DNA of 64,000 nt from Rhodospirillales bacterium (GCA_016712595.1 JADJQT010000001.1:907501-971500); one strand, 5' to 3'. Shown: positions 35,566 to 45,311, counted from the first letter of the stretch. Numbers and translations are program-made. The notes: a model not told the origin generated them from the letters alone.

Positions 35566-37263
35566 ATGACACCAACAGAAACGTTTGTGCGCGCGCGGGA
35601 TTTTCTCGTTGCGCACCGGGATGACTATGCCTCAGCCTATGCTGACTTTCGCTGGCCTGCATTCGAGACGTTCAACTGGGCACTTGACTGGTTCGACGTT
35701 CAGGCGCGCGGCAACGAACGCCCGGCGCTGTGGGTCGTCGAGGAAGATGGCGGCGAGCAGAAGCTTTCGTTCGCAGAGTTGGCCGTCCGGTCCAACCGTG
35801 TCGCCAACTTCCTGCGGGCCAAGGGCGTGCGCCGGGGCGATCGCATTCTGCTGATGTTGAACAACGTCGTGCCGCTGTGGGAGACGATGCTGGCGTCGAT
35901 CAAGCTGGGCTCTGTGGTCATTCCGGCGACGACGCTGCTGGCCCATGACGACCTGCTGGACCGCTTCGAGCGCGGTGGCGTCCGTCACGTCGTCGTCGGC
36001 GCGGCCGATGCCGGCAAGTTCGCCGATCTGCCAGGAGACTATACGCGCATCGTCGTTGGCGGCATCGCCGAAGGCTGGACGCCGTTCGAGGACGCGTACG
36101 ACGCGGCGCCCGCGTTTACTCCGGAGGGGCCGACGCCGGCGACCGATCCGATCCTGCTCTATTTCACCTCCGGTACGACCTCGAAACCCAAGCTCGTCGA
36201 GCATAGCCATCAGAGCTATCCGGTCGGCCATCTTTCGACCATGTACTGGCTCGGCCTGCGCGAGGGTGATGTTCATCTCAACATCAGCTCGGCCGGATGG
36301 GCGAAACACGCGTGGAGCTGCTTCTTCGCGCCCTGGAACGCCGGGGCCACCGTGTTTATCTGCAACTACGCGCGGTTCAACGCCAAGGCGGTGCTCGATG
36401 TCGTCGCCCGCTACGGCGTGACGACGCTGTGCGCGCCGCCGACCGTCTGGCGGCTGTTCATCCAGGAGAATCTCGCTGCGTTCCCGGTAAAGCTGCGAGA
36501 GGTGATCGGTGCGGGCGAGCCACTCAATCCTGAGATCATCGATCAGGTGAGGAGGGCATGGGGCCTGACCTTGCGTGACGGGTACGGCCAGACCGAGACG
36601 ACGGCGCAGATCGGCAATTCGCCCGGTCAGGTGCTCAAGCCGGGTTCGATGGGCCGGCCGATGCCGGGCTACCGGGTGGCGCTGCTCGATCCGGACGGCA
36701 ACGAGGCCGCCGAGGGGGAGATTTCCCTTGCCGTCGATCCGCGGCCGACCGGTCTGATGATCGGCTACAAGGACGATCCGGAAAAGACGGCCGAGGTCAG
36801 CCGCGGCGGCTACTACCGCACCGGCGACGTCGCCGCGCGCGATGGCGATGGCTATATTACCTACATCGGCCGTACCGATGATGTCTTCAAAGCGTCCGAC
36901 TACCGGATCAGCCCGTTCGAGCTGGAGAGCGTGCTGATCGAGCATGAAGCGGTGGCCGAGGCTGCGGTGGTGCCGAGCCCCGATCCGTTGCGGCTCGCGG
37001 TGCCGAAGGCGGTGGTCGTCCTCGTCGCAGGGCGCAAGCCGTCTGCCGAACTCGCCGAGGACATCCTGCGCTTCGCCCGGGCGCGGCTCGCGCCTTATAA
37101 GCGTATCCGTCGCCTCGAATTTGCCGAGCTGCCGAAGACGATTTCCGGCAAGATCCGCAGAGTCGAGCTACGCCGGCATGAGAACGCCATGCGTCGGGAC
37201 GGCGAGCGCGGCGAGCTCGAATTCTGGGAAGAGGATTTCCCGGCGCTCAAGGTCGGAGCCTGA
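35566..37263 (+). CDS. Acyl-CoA synthetase (AMP-forming), tandem copy 2
   Basis: 565 residues, paralogue of the preceding gene and collinear with it throughout, with the same YFTSGTTSKPKLVEH, GYGQTETTAQ, YYRTGDVAARD and SGKIRR motifs. Variation is spread over the substrate-binding half, so altered acid preference is likely. The 107-base gap is A+T-rich (around AAAATAATAAAATAAA) and has an AGGGAGA ribosome site. Confidence 0.9.
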   Translation: MTPTETFVRARDFLVAHRDDYASAYADFRWPAFETFNWALDWFDVQARGNERPALWVVEEDGGEQKLSFAELAVRSNRVANFLRAKGVRRGDRILLMLNNVVPLWETMLASIKLGSVVIPATTLLAHDDLLDRFERGGVRHVVVGAADAGKFADLPGDYTRIVVGGIAEGWTPFEDAYDAAPAFTPEGPTPATDPILLYFTSGTTSKPKLVEHSHQSYPVGHLSTMYWLGLREGDVHLNISSAGWAKHAWSCFFAPWNAGATVFICNYARFNAKAVLDVVARYGVTTLCAPPTVWRLFIQENLAAFPVKLREVIGAGEPLNPEIIDQVRRAWGLTLRDGYGQTETTAQIGNSPGQVLKPGSMGRPMPGYRVALLDPDGNEAAEGEISLAVDPRPTGLMIGYKDDPEKTAEVSRGGYYRTGDVAARDGDGYITYIGRTDDVFKASDYRISPFELESVLIEHEAVAEAAVVPSPDPLRLAVPKAVVVLVAGRKPSAELAEDILRFARARLAPYKRIRRLEFAELPKTISGKIRRVELRRHENAMRRDGERGELEFWEEDFPALKVGA

Positions 37264-37336
37264 ACGGCCGCGCCCCCGCGCCGTGATCGGCGGGGCGCGA
37301 GGTGAGGGGGGCTGGTAGGCGAACTCGCGGGCAGGG

Positions 37337-38485
37337 ATGGATGGACCCATGGTGCTGACCGAAGAACAGACGATGATCCGCGACATGGCGCGTGCGTTCG
37401 CCAGCGAGCAGCTCGCGCCGCACGCCGAGGAATGGGACCGGACCCACGCGTTTCCGGCCGATGCCATCCGTCAAATGGGCGAACTCGGTCTGCTCGGCAT
37501 GCTGGTGCCGGAGGCGTGGGACGGGGCAGGCGCCGATCATGTCGCCTATGCACTCGCCATCGAGGAGGTGGCCGCCGGCGATGGTGCCTGCTCGACGATC
37601 ATGAGCGTGCACAACTCAGTCGCGTGCATGCCGATCCTCAAGTTCGGTAATGACCAGCAGAAGGAACGCTTTCTCCGGCCGATGGCCCGTGGCGAACTGC
37701 TCGGCGCTTTCGCCCTGACCGAACCGCAGGCGGGATCGGATGCGGCAAACCTCCGTTGCCGGGCGGCGCGGGACGGTGACGACTACGTACTCAATGGCGT
37801 CAAGCAGTTCATCACCTCGGGCAAAAATGGCGATGTCGTCATTGTCTTCGCTGTGACTGATCCCGCCGCCGGCAAGAAGGGTATCACCGCCTTCATCGTG
37901 CCCACCAATACCCCGGGCTACGCCGTGACCCACATCGAGTCGAAAATGGGCCAGCGCGCCTCCGATACGGCACAGATCACCTTCGAGAACATGCGGTTGC
38001 CGGCGGCCAACCGGCTGGGCGCGGAGGGCGAGGGTTACAAGATCGCCCTCGCCAACCTCGAGGGCGGCCGCATCGGCATCGCCTCGCAATCGGTCGGCAT
38101 GGCACGGGCGGCCTATGAAGCGGCCCTTGCCTACGCCAAGGAGCGTGAGACGTTCCGCAGGCCGATCATCGAACATCAGGCGGTTGCTTTCCGCCTCGCC
38201 GACATGGCGACGGAGATCGACGCGGCGCGGTTGATGGTGCTGCGGGCGGCGGACTTAAGGGAGCGGGGGGAGCCATGCTTGACGGAAGCCTCGATGGCGA
38301 AGCTGTTTGCCTCAGAGATGGCCGAACGGGTGTGTTCGAAGGCGATCCAGACCCTGGGCGGTTACGGATATGTTGCCGACTTCCCGGTCGAGCGCATCTT
38401 TCGCGACGTTCGCGTCGCGCAAATCTACGAAGGGACTTCGGACGTCCAGCGGATCGTCATCAGCCGGGCGATCGCCCATCAGTGA
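37337..38485 (+). CDS. Acyl-CoA dehydrogenase
   Basis: 382 residues. FAD/acyl-CoA signature FALTEPQAGSDAANL, FITSGKNGDVVIVFA, and the C-terminal GGYGYVADFPVERIFRDVRV..IYEGTSDVQRIVISR with the catalytic Glu of IYEGTS. It begins the beta-oxidation of the acyl-CoA made by the tandem synthetases. Its stop overlaps the next gene (TGATG, 38483-38487). Confidence 0.94.
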   Translation: MDGPMVLTEEQTMIRDMARAFASEQLAPHAEEWDRTHAFPADAIRQMGELGLLGMLVPEAWDGAGADHVAYALAIEEVAAGDGACSTIMSVHNSVACMPILKFGNDQQKERFLRPMARGELLGAFALTEPQAGSDAANLRCRAARDGDDYVLNGVKQFITSGKNGDVVIVFAVTDPAAGKKGITAFIVPTNTPGYAVTHIESKMGQRASDTAQITFENMRLPAANRLGAEGEGYKIALANLEGGRIGIASQSVGMARAAYEAALAYAKERETFRRPIIEHQAVAFRLADMATEIDAARLMVLRAADLRERGEPCLTEASMAKLFASEMAERVCSKAIQTLGGYGYVADFPVERIFRDVRVAQIYEGTSDVQRIVISRAIAHQ

Positions 38486-39120
38486 TGCTTCGGCACCGGT
38501 CATCGGCGGCTCTCGTCCTGCTGCTCGCTGTCGCGGCGGGCATGCTATCGGCCGGGTCGGCGCGGGCGGCGGCGTTCGAGCTGGCGGCCGTGATCGAACT
38601 GCTCAAGCGCGAGATCGCCGCCGCGCAGGCGGCCGGTGATGCCAACAGCACGGGGATGCGCATCGACGAAGCGCAGCTTGATCTCGATCTCGTCGAGGTC
38701 CCTGCCAAGGCCGGCGGCCGCCTGCTTGTCCCGGCAAATGATTTCGCCGCCGAGAAGAGTGAGGCGTTGAGGCCGGCGCTGAAGCGGCGCATCGTCATCG
38801 AGCTCGTCCTGCCGAAGCCGTCCATAGCCGTCGGTGGGGCCGCTGGCGGCCTTCCGACGGCACCATTAACTCCGCCGTCCGGACTCCAGCCCCAGCCCGG
38901 CGCGCTCAGTCGTGCTGTCGCCGATATCGAAACGGCGGTACGCGCCGGTGCCGATGCGGCGCCAGCCGCTGAGCCGAAGCGAGTGACGCTCGACCTTGAT
39001 TTCGCTCTCGACCGCGACAGCAAGGGTGCGCCGCAAATCGTCGTTTTCGCGGGCGAGCGACGCATCGAGCCGAAGACCGTTCAAAAACTGCGTTTAAGGA
39101 TCTCCGACCGGGAAAAGTGA
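38485..39120 (+). CDS. Exported trypco2-like domain protein
   Basis: 211 residues. Signal peptide (hydrophobic residues 9-25, SARA-AAF). The mature N terminus FELAAVIELLKREIAAAQAA with MRIDEAQLDLDLVEV resembles the trypsin-co-occurring domain (trypco2), usually a cytoplasmic partner in trypsin-associated systems; the C terminus RVTLDLDFALDR...LRLRIS is a second beta unit. A Pro/Gly/Ala-rich linker separates them. One-base overlap with the acyl-CoA dehydrogenase gene. A known signal-peptide version is not something I can confirm. Confidence 0.55.
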   Translation: MLRHRSSAALVLLLAVAAGMLSAGSARAAAFELAAVIELLKREIAAAQAAGDANSTGMRIDEAQLDLDLVEVPAKAGGRLLVPANDFAAEKSEALRPALKRRIVIELVLPKPSIAVGGAAGGLPTAPLTPPSGLQPQPGALSRAVADIETAVRAGADAAPAAEPKRVTLDLDFALDRDSKGAPQIVVFAGERRIEPKTVQKLRLRISDREK

Positions 39121-39156
39121 TCGCGAGACCGAATCGCGAAAAAATCTCGCGAACGC

Positions 39157-41700
39157 TTACAACGCGAAGTCGCTGGCGGCGTAATCGGCGGCGAGACTGG
39201 CACCGTCTTGGATCAGGATCTCGATGACCACGGCGAGGTCGGCATCGACGCAGGCCTGGACGAGCGTATTGCCACCGAGATCAACGACACGGACCTGGCC
39301 CGATCCGGTGAAACTGGCGGTGCCGACAAAGACGAAAGCCTGATTGCCGGCAAGCAGGGAATTCGCATCGATGCTCGCAAGATCGATGACGTCACCGCTT
39401 GCAGTGCCGACGCCGTCGAATCCGACGATGACGTCGCGGCCGCCCGGACGCGAATCGTCGATGGCGTTGAAGTCGAAGACATCGTTGCCGGCGCTGCCGA
39501 TCAGGGTATCGGAGGCGTCGCCGCCGACCAGCAGGTCGTTCCCATTGCCACCGGTCAGCGTGTCGTGCGCGCTGCCGCCCAGGAGCGAATCATTGTCGCC
39601 GCCGCCGTCGAGGCTGTCGTTTTGTGAATCGCCGATCAATGAATCGGCGCCATCGCCGCCAAACAGCGAATCCGCCCCGCCGCCGCCGCGCAGCGTATCG
39701 TTTTCGGAGCCGCCGTCCAAAACGTCGGCGCCGTTGTTGCCGATCAGCGAATCCGCCCCCGCGCCGCCGCCCAGCGAATCGTTGCCGACCGCGCCAAGGA
39801 GGAAGTCGTTTCCGGCGGCGCCGTCGAGGCTGTCATCGCCGGTAAGCCCGGTGAGGGTGTCGGCCCCGCCGTCGCCGAAGAGGGTGTCGTTACCGGCTCC
39901 GCCGTTCAGGCTGTCGTTGCCGAGGCCGCCGATTAGTTGGTCGCCGCCGCCCAGTCCGTTCAACGTATCGTTGCCGGCGAGTCCGTCGAGCCGGTTGGCG
40001 CCGCTGGTTCCGCCGATCAGGTTGGCTCCCGAGGACCCTATCGCGTTTTCGATGCCGGCAAGGGTGTCGGTGAAGCCGGAAAAGACGGCCGTATGGGCAA
40101 GAAGATCGATGCTGCCATCGGCGGCCGTCGAGCCGTAGCCCACGGTGTCGGTTCCCGTGCCACCGTCGATCATATCGGCGCCGTTGCCGCCGTTCAGAAG
40201 GTCGTCGCCACTGCCGCCGATCAGCGTGTCATCGCCGTCGTTGCCGTAGAGCGAATCATTTCCATCCGCGCCGTCAAGCCGATTAGCCGCGGCGTTTCCG
40301 TCGATTTCCTCCGCCACGTCGGAGCCGAGGACGTGCTCGATATTATAGATACGCTTGGTCGTTCCGCCACCGATGTAGGTGCCGGCGACGAGATCGGCGC
40401 GTCCGCCGATCGCCTCCAGCACGAGCAGATCGATGCCGGGGCCGCCGTCGATCGTGTCGTTGCCAGCGTTTCCATCGAGGGTATCGTTGCCGCTGCCGCC
40501 CGACAGGTCGTCGTCACCGTCGCCGCCGGCCAGCGTATCGCCGCCGCCGCCGCCGGCGAGCGTATCGTTGCCGCCGCCGCCGGCGAGCGAGTCGGCGCCC
40601 TGGTCGTCATCGTTCCAGTCGTCCGGTGACGAGCCGTACAGCAGGTCGTCACTCTCATTGCCGGTGAGCGTATCGGCGCCGAAGCTGCCGGTGATCGTAT
40701 CCCGGCCGTCCCCGCCCGCAGCAGAATCGTCGCCGTCGCCAAGATCGATGTCATCGTTGCCGCCGCCGGAGTCGACGGTATCGTTGCCCTGCTGGCTGGC
40801 GAATGTCTCGGATTTGGCGCCACCGAGAAGGCTGTCGTTTCCCGACCCGGTGATGATCTGCTCGAAATTGCGCGCGGTTTCCGACCAGGCTCCCCCCGCC
40901 GCGGCAACGGTGCCGCCGTCGAGATCAGCGATCAGATCGGTGACCTCGTCGTTGTAGTAGAGAAGGTCGAAGCCGGACCCGCCATCCATCCAGTCGATTC
41001 CGAGCCCGCCATAGATCTCGTCGTTGCCATCGCCGCCGAGGATCGAATCGTCGCCGGCATAAACCTCCGCCGGCGAATAGTTGACGTTGTCGCCGAACAA
41101 CCGGTCGTCGCCGCCGCCGCCGCTCAGGGTATCGGCGCCGTTGCCGCCGAGGGCAAAGTCGTTTCCGGCGCCAAGATCGATCACATCGTTGCCGTCGCCG
41201 CCATAGGCGCTGTCGTTGCCGCCGGCCGCGAGGATGACGTCGTTGCCGCCGCGCCCGTCGAGAAACTCGGGATTGTCTCCGCCCCTGAGCGTATCGCTCC
41301 CGGACATGCCGATGAGCTGATAGGAAATCAGCACCTGATAGCTGCCGCTGGACGCGCCGCCACCGTTGAAATCGAGGTCGCCGGTACCGGCTACAGCGAG
41401 ATGCAGCGTGCCCGAGGCGCCGACGTATCCCTCCAACAGCGCCGGGTCGGTGTAGCTGCTACTCTCATCCGCAGCGATCACTGCTCCAGAATCGTTAAAG
41501 CGACCGAAACGAAACGACGTTCCGTAATAGTCAATATGGGCAAAAAAATATGTCCCTGCAGCGATTCCGCTGAACTGTAAGTAATCAACGTCACTTGCTG
41601 TGGCAATATTCCCGATAAAACAGTCAGTGCCTGTCGCCAGGACGTTTTGAAACGCGAATGTATTATTGAACTCTGTTTCATAGACGTATGAATTTGACAT
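39157..41700 (-). CDS. RTX calcium-binding-repeat secreted protein
   Basis: 847 residues. No N-terminal signal peptide. Residues 1-130 contain a PPC-like beta domain (SDVDYLQFSGIAAGTYFFAH, GTLHLAVAG). Residues 135-730 are dozens of GGxGxDxLx nonapeptide repeats that bind calcium after secretion. The tail has the DVFDFNAIDDSRPG...GFDGVGTASGDVIDLASIDA block seen at the end of many type I secreted proteins and ends in a hydrophobic DFAL. No catalytic domain is recognised, and no type I secretion genes lie nearby. A G9 tract precedes the ATG. Confidence 0.9.
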   Translation of the reverse strand: MSNSYVYETEFNNTFAFQNVLATGTDCFIGNIATASDVDYLQFSGIAAGTYFFAHIDYYGTSFRFGRFNDSGAVIAADESSSYTDPALLEGYVGASGTLHLAVAGTGDLDFNGGGASSGSYQVLISYQLIGMSGSDTLRGGDNPEFLDGRGGNDVILAAGGNDSAYGGDGNDVIDLGAGNDFALGGNGADTLSGGGGDDRLFGDNVNYSPAEVYAGDDSILGGDGNDEIYGGLGIDWMDGGSGFDLLYYNDEVTDLIADLDGGTVAAAGGAWSETARNFEQIITGSGNDSLLGGAKSETFASQQGNDTVDSGGGNDDIDLGDGDDSAAGGDGRDTITGSFGADTLTGNESDDLLYGSSPDDWNDDDQGADSLAGGGGNDTLAGGGGGDTLAGGDGDDDLSGGSGNDTLDGNAGNDTIDGGPGIDLLVLEAIGGRADLVAGTYIGGGTTKRIYNIEHVLGSDVAEEIDGNAAANRLDGADGNDSLYGNDGDDTLIGGSGDDLLNGGNGADMIDGGTGTDTVGYGSTAADGSIDLLAHTAVFSGFTDTLAGIENAIGSSGANLIGGTSGANRLDGLAGNDTLNGLGGGDQLIGGLGNDSLNGGAGNDTLFGDGGADTLTGLTGDDSLDGAAGNDFLLGAVGNDSLGGGAGADSLIGNNGADVLDGGSENDTLRGGGGADSLFGGDGADSLIGDSQNDSLDGGGDNDSLLGGSAHDTLTGGNGNDLLVGGDASDTLIGSAGNDVFDFNAIDDSRPGGRDVIVGFDGVGTASGDVIDLASIDANSLLAGNQAFVFVGTASFTGSGQVRVVDLGGNTLVQACVDADLAVVIEILIQDGASLAADYAASDFAL

Positions 41701-41709
41701 AAGTTTCGT

Positions 41710-41718
41710 CCCCCCCCC
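41710..41718 (-). repeat. G9 homopolymer before the RTX start codon
   Basis: Nine consecutive C on the plus strand, G on the gene strand, placed 9 bases before the ATG at 41700, exactly where the Shine-Dalgarno should be. An ATG overlaps the upstream end of the tract and is out of frame with the RTX gene at this length; one added base would put it in frame. Confidence 0.7.
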
Positions 41719-41755
41719 ATGCGCGCGCCAAACACCGCCAATCGGCCATCACCCC

Positions 41756-41770
41756 ATGCGATCATCGCAT
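41756..41770. promoter_or_regulatory. Palindrome, possible operator
   Basis: ATGCGAT-C-ATCGCAT, a perfect 7-bp dyad around one base, 55 bases upstream of the RTX start. Size and symmetry fit a dimeric repressor site; no regulator is known. Confidence 0.3.
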
Positions 41771-42282
41771 CGGTGTGACTGGCGGCGAACCCGACAAACG
41801 GCCGCGCAGGCCCCTTGCAATTGTTCAGGCGCGAAGGCGGTTCCCTTCGCGTAACGCGTGATGCAAACGGCGCGCTCACCGTACGCCACCGCCAGGACGA
41901 CAGATGATCCCCTTCGGCGCACTCTATTCCGCTGTCTGCCGAGACGGCGCTCAAATCGCCCGCCATCAGGCGAAACTACCCCCTTTAACCGACAATAATA
42001 CCACAAACGAAGTTATCAGCCAAACGTCGGTCCGACGCCTGCCCGATGGTGCCGTGCCATCATCGCCGGATCTTTTCCTGCCGGATGGGTTCGCCTGCCC
42101 GTGTTCGGTGGATCAATTTCTTGCTGGCGAAAGGACAGGGATTCACCACGAACGCTGGGCAGGGCGTTTGCCTGTGGCGTTGCCGCATCCAGCGCGGGTG
42201 AACGCGCGCGCGTCGGACGATGACGCTGGGCGCGTAGTCTGCCCGCAGTGGAAACCGTCTCGCCTCGATGGTACAAGCCCGC

Positions 42283-44085
42283 ATGACCGAACTTGACCAC
42301 ATTCGCAACTTCGCCATCATCGCCCATATCGATCACGGCAAGTCGACGCTCGCCGACCGGCTGATCGAGGTGTGCGGCGCGTTGTCCGAGCGCGAGATGC
42401 GCGCCCAGGTGCTCGATTCGATGGATATCGAGCGCGAGCGCGGCATCACCATCAAGGCGCAGACGGTGCGCCTGTCCTTCCGGGCGAAAGACGGCAAGAC
42501 ATATGTCCTGAACTTGATGGACACACCGGGGCACGTCGACTTCTCCTACGAGGTCAGCCGCTCGCTCGCCGCCTGCGAAGGCTCATTGCTCGTCGTCGAC
42601 GCAACCCAAGGAGTCGAGGCTCAGACCCTCGCCAACGCCTACCTTGCGATCGAGAATAATCACGAGATTATTCCTGTGCTCAACAAGATCGATCTTCCGG
42701 CGGCAGAACCGGAACGGATCGCAACCCAGATTGAAGATGTCATCGGCCTCGATGCATCGGCGGCGCTGCGTATCTCGGCGAAAAGCGGGCTGGGCGTGCC
42801 AGACCTGCTCGAGGCGATCGTCGCCCGCCTGCCGGCGCCCGCCGGTGATGCCGCGGCACCACTGAAGGCGCTTCTGGTCGATAGCTGGTACGACCCCTAT
42901 CTCGGGGTGATGATCCTCGTGCGCGTCAAGGACGGCGTGCTGAGAAAGGGCATGAAGATCCGGATGATGGCGGCCTGCACCGTCCATCAGGTTGAGCAGG
43001 TGGGCACGTTTTCACCAAAGCTGGTCCAGGCGGATTCGCTGGGCCCCGGCGAGATGGGCTTCATTACCGCTGGCATCAAGGCTGTCGCCGATACCGAGGT
43101 GGGCGATACCATCACCGAGGAGCGGCGTCCCGCCGCCGTCGCGTTGCCGGGGTTCAAGCCGTCGGTCCCGGTGGTCTTCTGCGGCCTGTTCCCGTCGGAT
43201 GCCGCCGAATTCGAGGACCTGCGCGATTCGCTGGCGAAGCTGCGGCTCAATGATTCAAGTTTCCATTACGAGCCGGAGAGTTCCGCGGCCTTGGGGTCGG
43301 GTTTTCGCTGCGGCTTTCTCGGCCTTTTGCATCTCGAGGTGGTCGAGGAGCGGCTCGAGCGCGAGTTCAACCTCGATTTGATCGCCACGGCCCCGTCCGT
43401 CGTCTATCGCGTGCACTTGACCGACGGAAGCGAGATCGTTTTGCACAATCCGGCGGACATGCCGGACGTGGTGCGCATCCAGGCCATGGAAGAGCCATGG
43501 ATCCGGGCGACCATCCTCGTGCCGCAAGACTATCTTGGCGCCGTTCTTCAGCTCTGCACCGAGCGTCGCGGCGAGCAGGCGGAACTGTCCTATGCCGGCG
43601 CGCGCGCGATGGCGGTGTACCGGCTGCCACTGAATGAGGTCATCTTCGATTTTCACGACCGGCTGAAATCGATTACCCGCGGCTATGCCAGTTTCGATTA
43701 CGAGGTTGACGGCTTCCGCGAGGGCAACCTCGTCAAGGTCCAGATCCTGATCAACGCCGAGCCGGTTGACGCGTTTTCGTTCATTTGTGACCGCAGTCAG
43801 GCGGAATCGCGGGGACGCGCGATCTGCTCCCGCTTGAAAGACCTCATTCCCCGGCAAATGTTCAAGATCCCGCTGCAGGCGGCGATCGGCGGCAATGTCG
43901 TCGCGCGGGAAACGATCAGCGCGTTGCGCAAGGACGTTACCGCGAAGTGCTACGGCGGTGATATTTCCCGCAAGCGCAAACTGCTGGAAAAGCAGAAAGC
44001 CGGCAAGAAGCGCATGCGGCAGTTCGGCAAGGTCGAGATCCCGCAGTCAGCCTTCATCGCCGCCTTGAAGATGGACGACGGCTGA
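42283..44085 (+). CDS. lepA: Elongation factor 4
   Basis: 600 residues, back-translocating ribosomal GTPase. G1 AHIDHGKST, G3 DTPGHVDF, G4 NKID, then the LepA-specific C-terminal domain (GGDISRKRKLLEKQKAGKKR). The start at 42283 (MTELDHIRNFAIIAHIDHGK) matches family length; an ATG five codons upstream is possible. Confidence 0.97.
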   Translation: MTELDHIRNFAIIAHIDHGKSTLADRLIEVCGALSEREMRAQVLDSMDIERERGITIKAQTVRLSFRAKDGKTYVLNLMDTPGHVDFSYEVSRSLAACEGSLLVVDATQGVEAQTLANAYLAIENNHEIIPVLNKIDLPAAEPERIATQIEDVIGLDASAALRISAKSGLGVPDLLEAIVARLPAPAGDAAAPLKALLVDSWYDPYLGVMILVRVKDGVLRKGMKIRMMAACTVHQVEQVGTFSPKLVQADSLGPGEMGFITAGIKAVADTEVGDTITEERRPAAVALPGFKPSVPVVFCGLFPSDAAEFEDLRDSLAKLRLNDSSFHYEPESSAALGSGFRCGFLGLLHLEVVEERLEREFNLDLIATAPSVVYRVHLTDGSEIVLHNPADMPDVVRIQAMEEPWIRATILVPQDYLGAVLQLCTERRGEQAELSYAGARAMAVYRLPLNEVIFDFHDRLKSITRGYASFDYEVDGFREGNLVKVQILINAEPVDAFSFICDRSQAESRGRAICSRLKDLIPRQMFKIPLQAAIGGNVVARETISALRKDVTAKCYGGDISRKRKLLEKQKAGKKRMRQFGKVEIPQSAFIAALKMDDG

Positions 44086-44226
44086 CCGCCCGAAAGTCCG
44101 GAACTGGCTTCGCCACGGTGAGCGATGCATCCGGCCCGGCGGGATCGTCGGGCGGTTATGCACAAGCGAACGAAAGGGCGGGGTTCCCGAACCGAACGCT
44201 GGCTCGGGGTCGAGACGGGCGAGAGG

Positions 44227-44937
44227 TCAGCTTTCGGACTTGGCGGGTGCCTGTTGCGGCGTCATCCATTTCCGATCGAGGCCACGAGCGCGAACGGCCA
44301 GCAACACCACTTCAACGACGTCATCCAGCCGGCGGAAATAATCGGTGTTGATGACGAGATCGAAGTTGGTCGGATCGTTGTAGCGCGAGTGGAACATATC
44401 CCAGATGAACTTCCCGCGGCGTTTCGTGCTGTCCTGAACCAAGCGCTTGGCTTCCGGATAGGGAATGCCGTCCTGTTCGGAGATCCGCGTTGCGCAGGCT
44501 TCCACCGAGCCCACGATCCGCACTCGCAAAACATCGCGCCCGGCGAGGATGACATGGCCGCCGCGACCGATGACCACGCCACCGGTGTGGTACAGCCCGC
44601 GGATGACGGTCGAGAGGAAATGCACGTATTCGTCGCGCGAGACGTGCTTGCCGAAAACGGCCGAGTAGATCCATGCGTCGACCGCATCGAGCTTTTCGTT
44701 CAGCGTTTGCATCAGCGAGGCGCTGACGTTCGCTTCGGTGGCGATGCCGTTAATGATTTCAGCGCCGTAGAGCTCGATACCGAGACGGTCGGCGACAGCG
44801 TGCGCGACGTAGTCGCCGCCGGAGCCGATCGTTCGCGATACGGTGATGACAGGTTTGCGAACCTGTCTGGCGCGTGCCGGCGGCTCTTCGAGCGCCCGGA
44901 CGATTGCTTGAATAACAGCTTGTGCGTTCACGGCCAT
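44227..44937 (-). CDS. Cytidylate-kinase-like ATPase
   Basis: 236 residues. PITVSRTIGSGGDYVAHAVADRLG is a P-loop variant and GGVVIGRGGHVILAG, VRIVGSVEACATRI and RRGKFIWDMFHSRYNDPTNFDLVINT match the cytidylate kinase-like family (PF13189), a small-molecule kinase of unknown substrate. GGAGGG 8 bases before the ATG at 44937 decides the start. Immediately upstream is tRNA-Ser on the opposite strand. Confidence 0.85.
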   Translation of the reverse strand: MAVNAQAVIQAIVRALEEPPARARQVRKPVITVSRTIGSGGDYVAHAVADRLGIELYGAEIINGIATEANVSASLMQTLNEKLDAVDAWIYSAVFGKHVSRDEYVHFLSTVIRGLYHTGGVVIGRGGHVILAGRDVLRVRIVGSVEACATRISEQDGIPYPEAKRLVQDSTKRRGKFIWDMFHSRYNDPTNFDLVINTDYFRRLDDVVEVVLLAVRARGLDRKWMTPQQAPAKSES

Positions 44938-45110
44938 GACCCGAGCCCTCCGCTCCCCTTTTGCGGTCTTCATAACACCGTGCTGTTGAATGTGAAAGCA
45001 TCGGTTGATCCTCGTTGTGCAGTTGCGTTCGCGGGCAAGGCCGTTGCGGGCGGAAGCCTTCTCCGCTAGCGTGGCCGGCACGAGCGTATGCCCCGACGCG
45101 GGCGGGCGCG

Positions 45111-45198
45111 GGAGGGATGGCCGAGCGGTTCAAGGCGCACGCCTGGAGAGCGTGTTCACCGAAAGGTGTCGTGGGTTCGAATCCCACTCCCTCCGCCA
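45111..45198 (+). tRNA. tRNA-Ser (anticodon GGA)
   Basis: Complete type II tRNA. Acceptor GGAGGGA pairs with TCCCTCC, discriminator G and encoded CCA at 45196-45198. D arm has AGCGGTT; anticodon stem CACGC/GCGTG encloses loop CTGGAGA, anticodon GGA (serine UCC/UCU). A long variable arm and GTTCGAATC T loop complete it. Mobile elements begin about 110 bases downstream. Confidence 0.97.
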
Positions 45199-45311
45199 AC
45201 TACGCCGAATTTCTTCATGATTACACGGTGTTGCTGATTTTTAAAATTACAGCCCCCGCTTCAGACCCCGCGGACGCGTCGGATGCGCGCACGCGACAGC
45301 GGACAATGAGG

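Larger units (their letters stand above)
41701..42282. other. Upstream region of the RTX gene and lepA, no gene seen
   Basis: About 580 bases between divergent starts. It carries the C9 (minus-strand G9) tract at 41710-41718 and the ATGCGATCATCGCAT palindrome at 41756-41770. Short overlapping frames are present but have no family pattern or ribosome site. Confidence 0.5.

Noticed and set aside
39344..40957. Long open frames antisense to the RTX gene, with Ser/Pro-rich products
   Set aside because: They are products of the GGxGxDxLx repeat read backwards; no ribosome sites or family patterns.
39300..41300. Regular short repeats that could suggest a CRISPR array
   Set aside because: The repeats are nine-codon protein repeats in one frame, without unique spacers of constant length.
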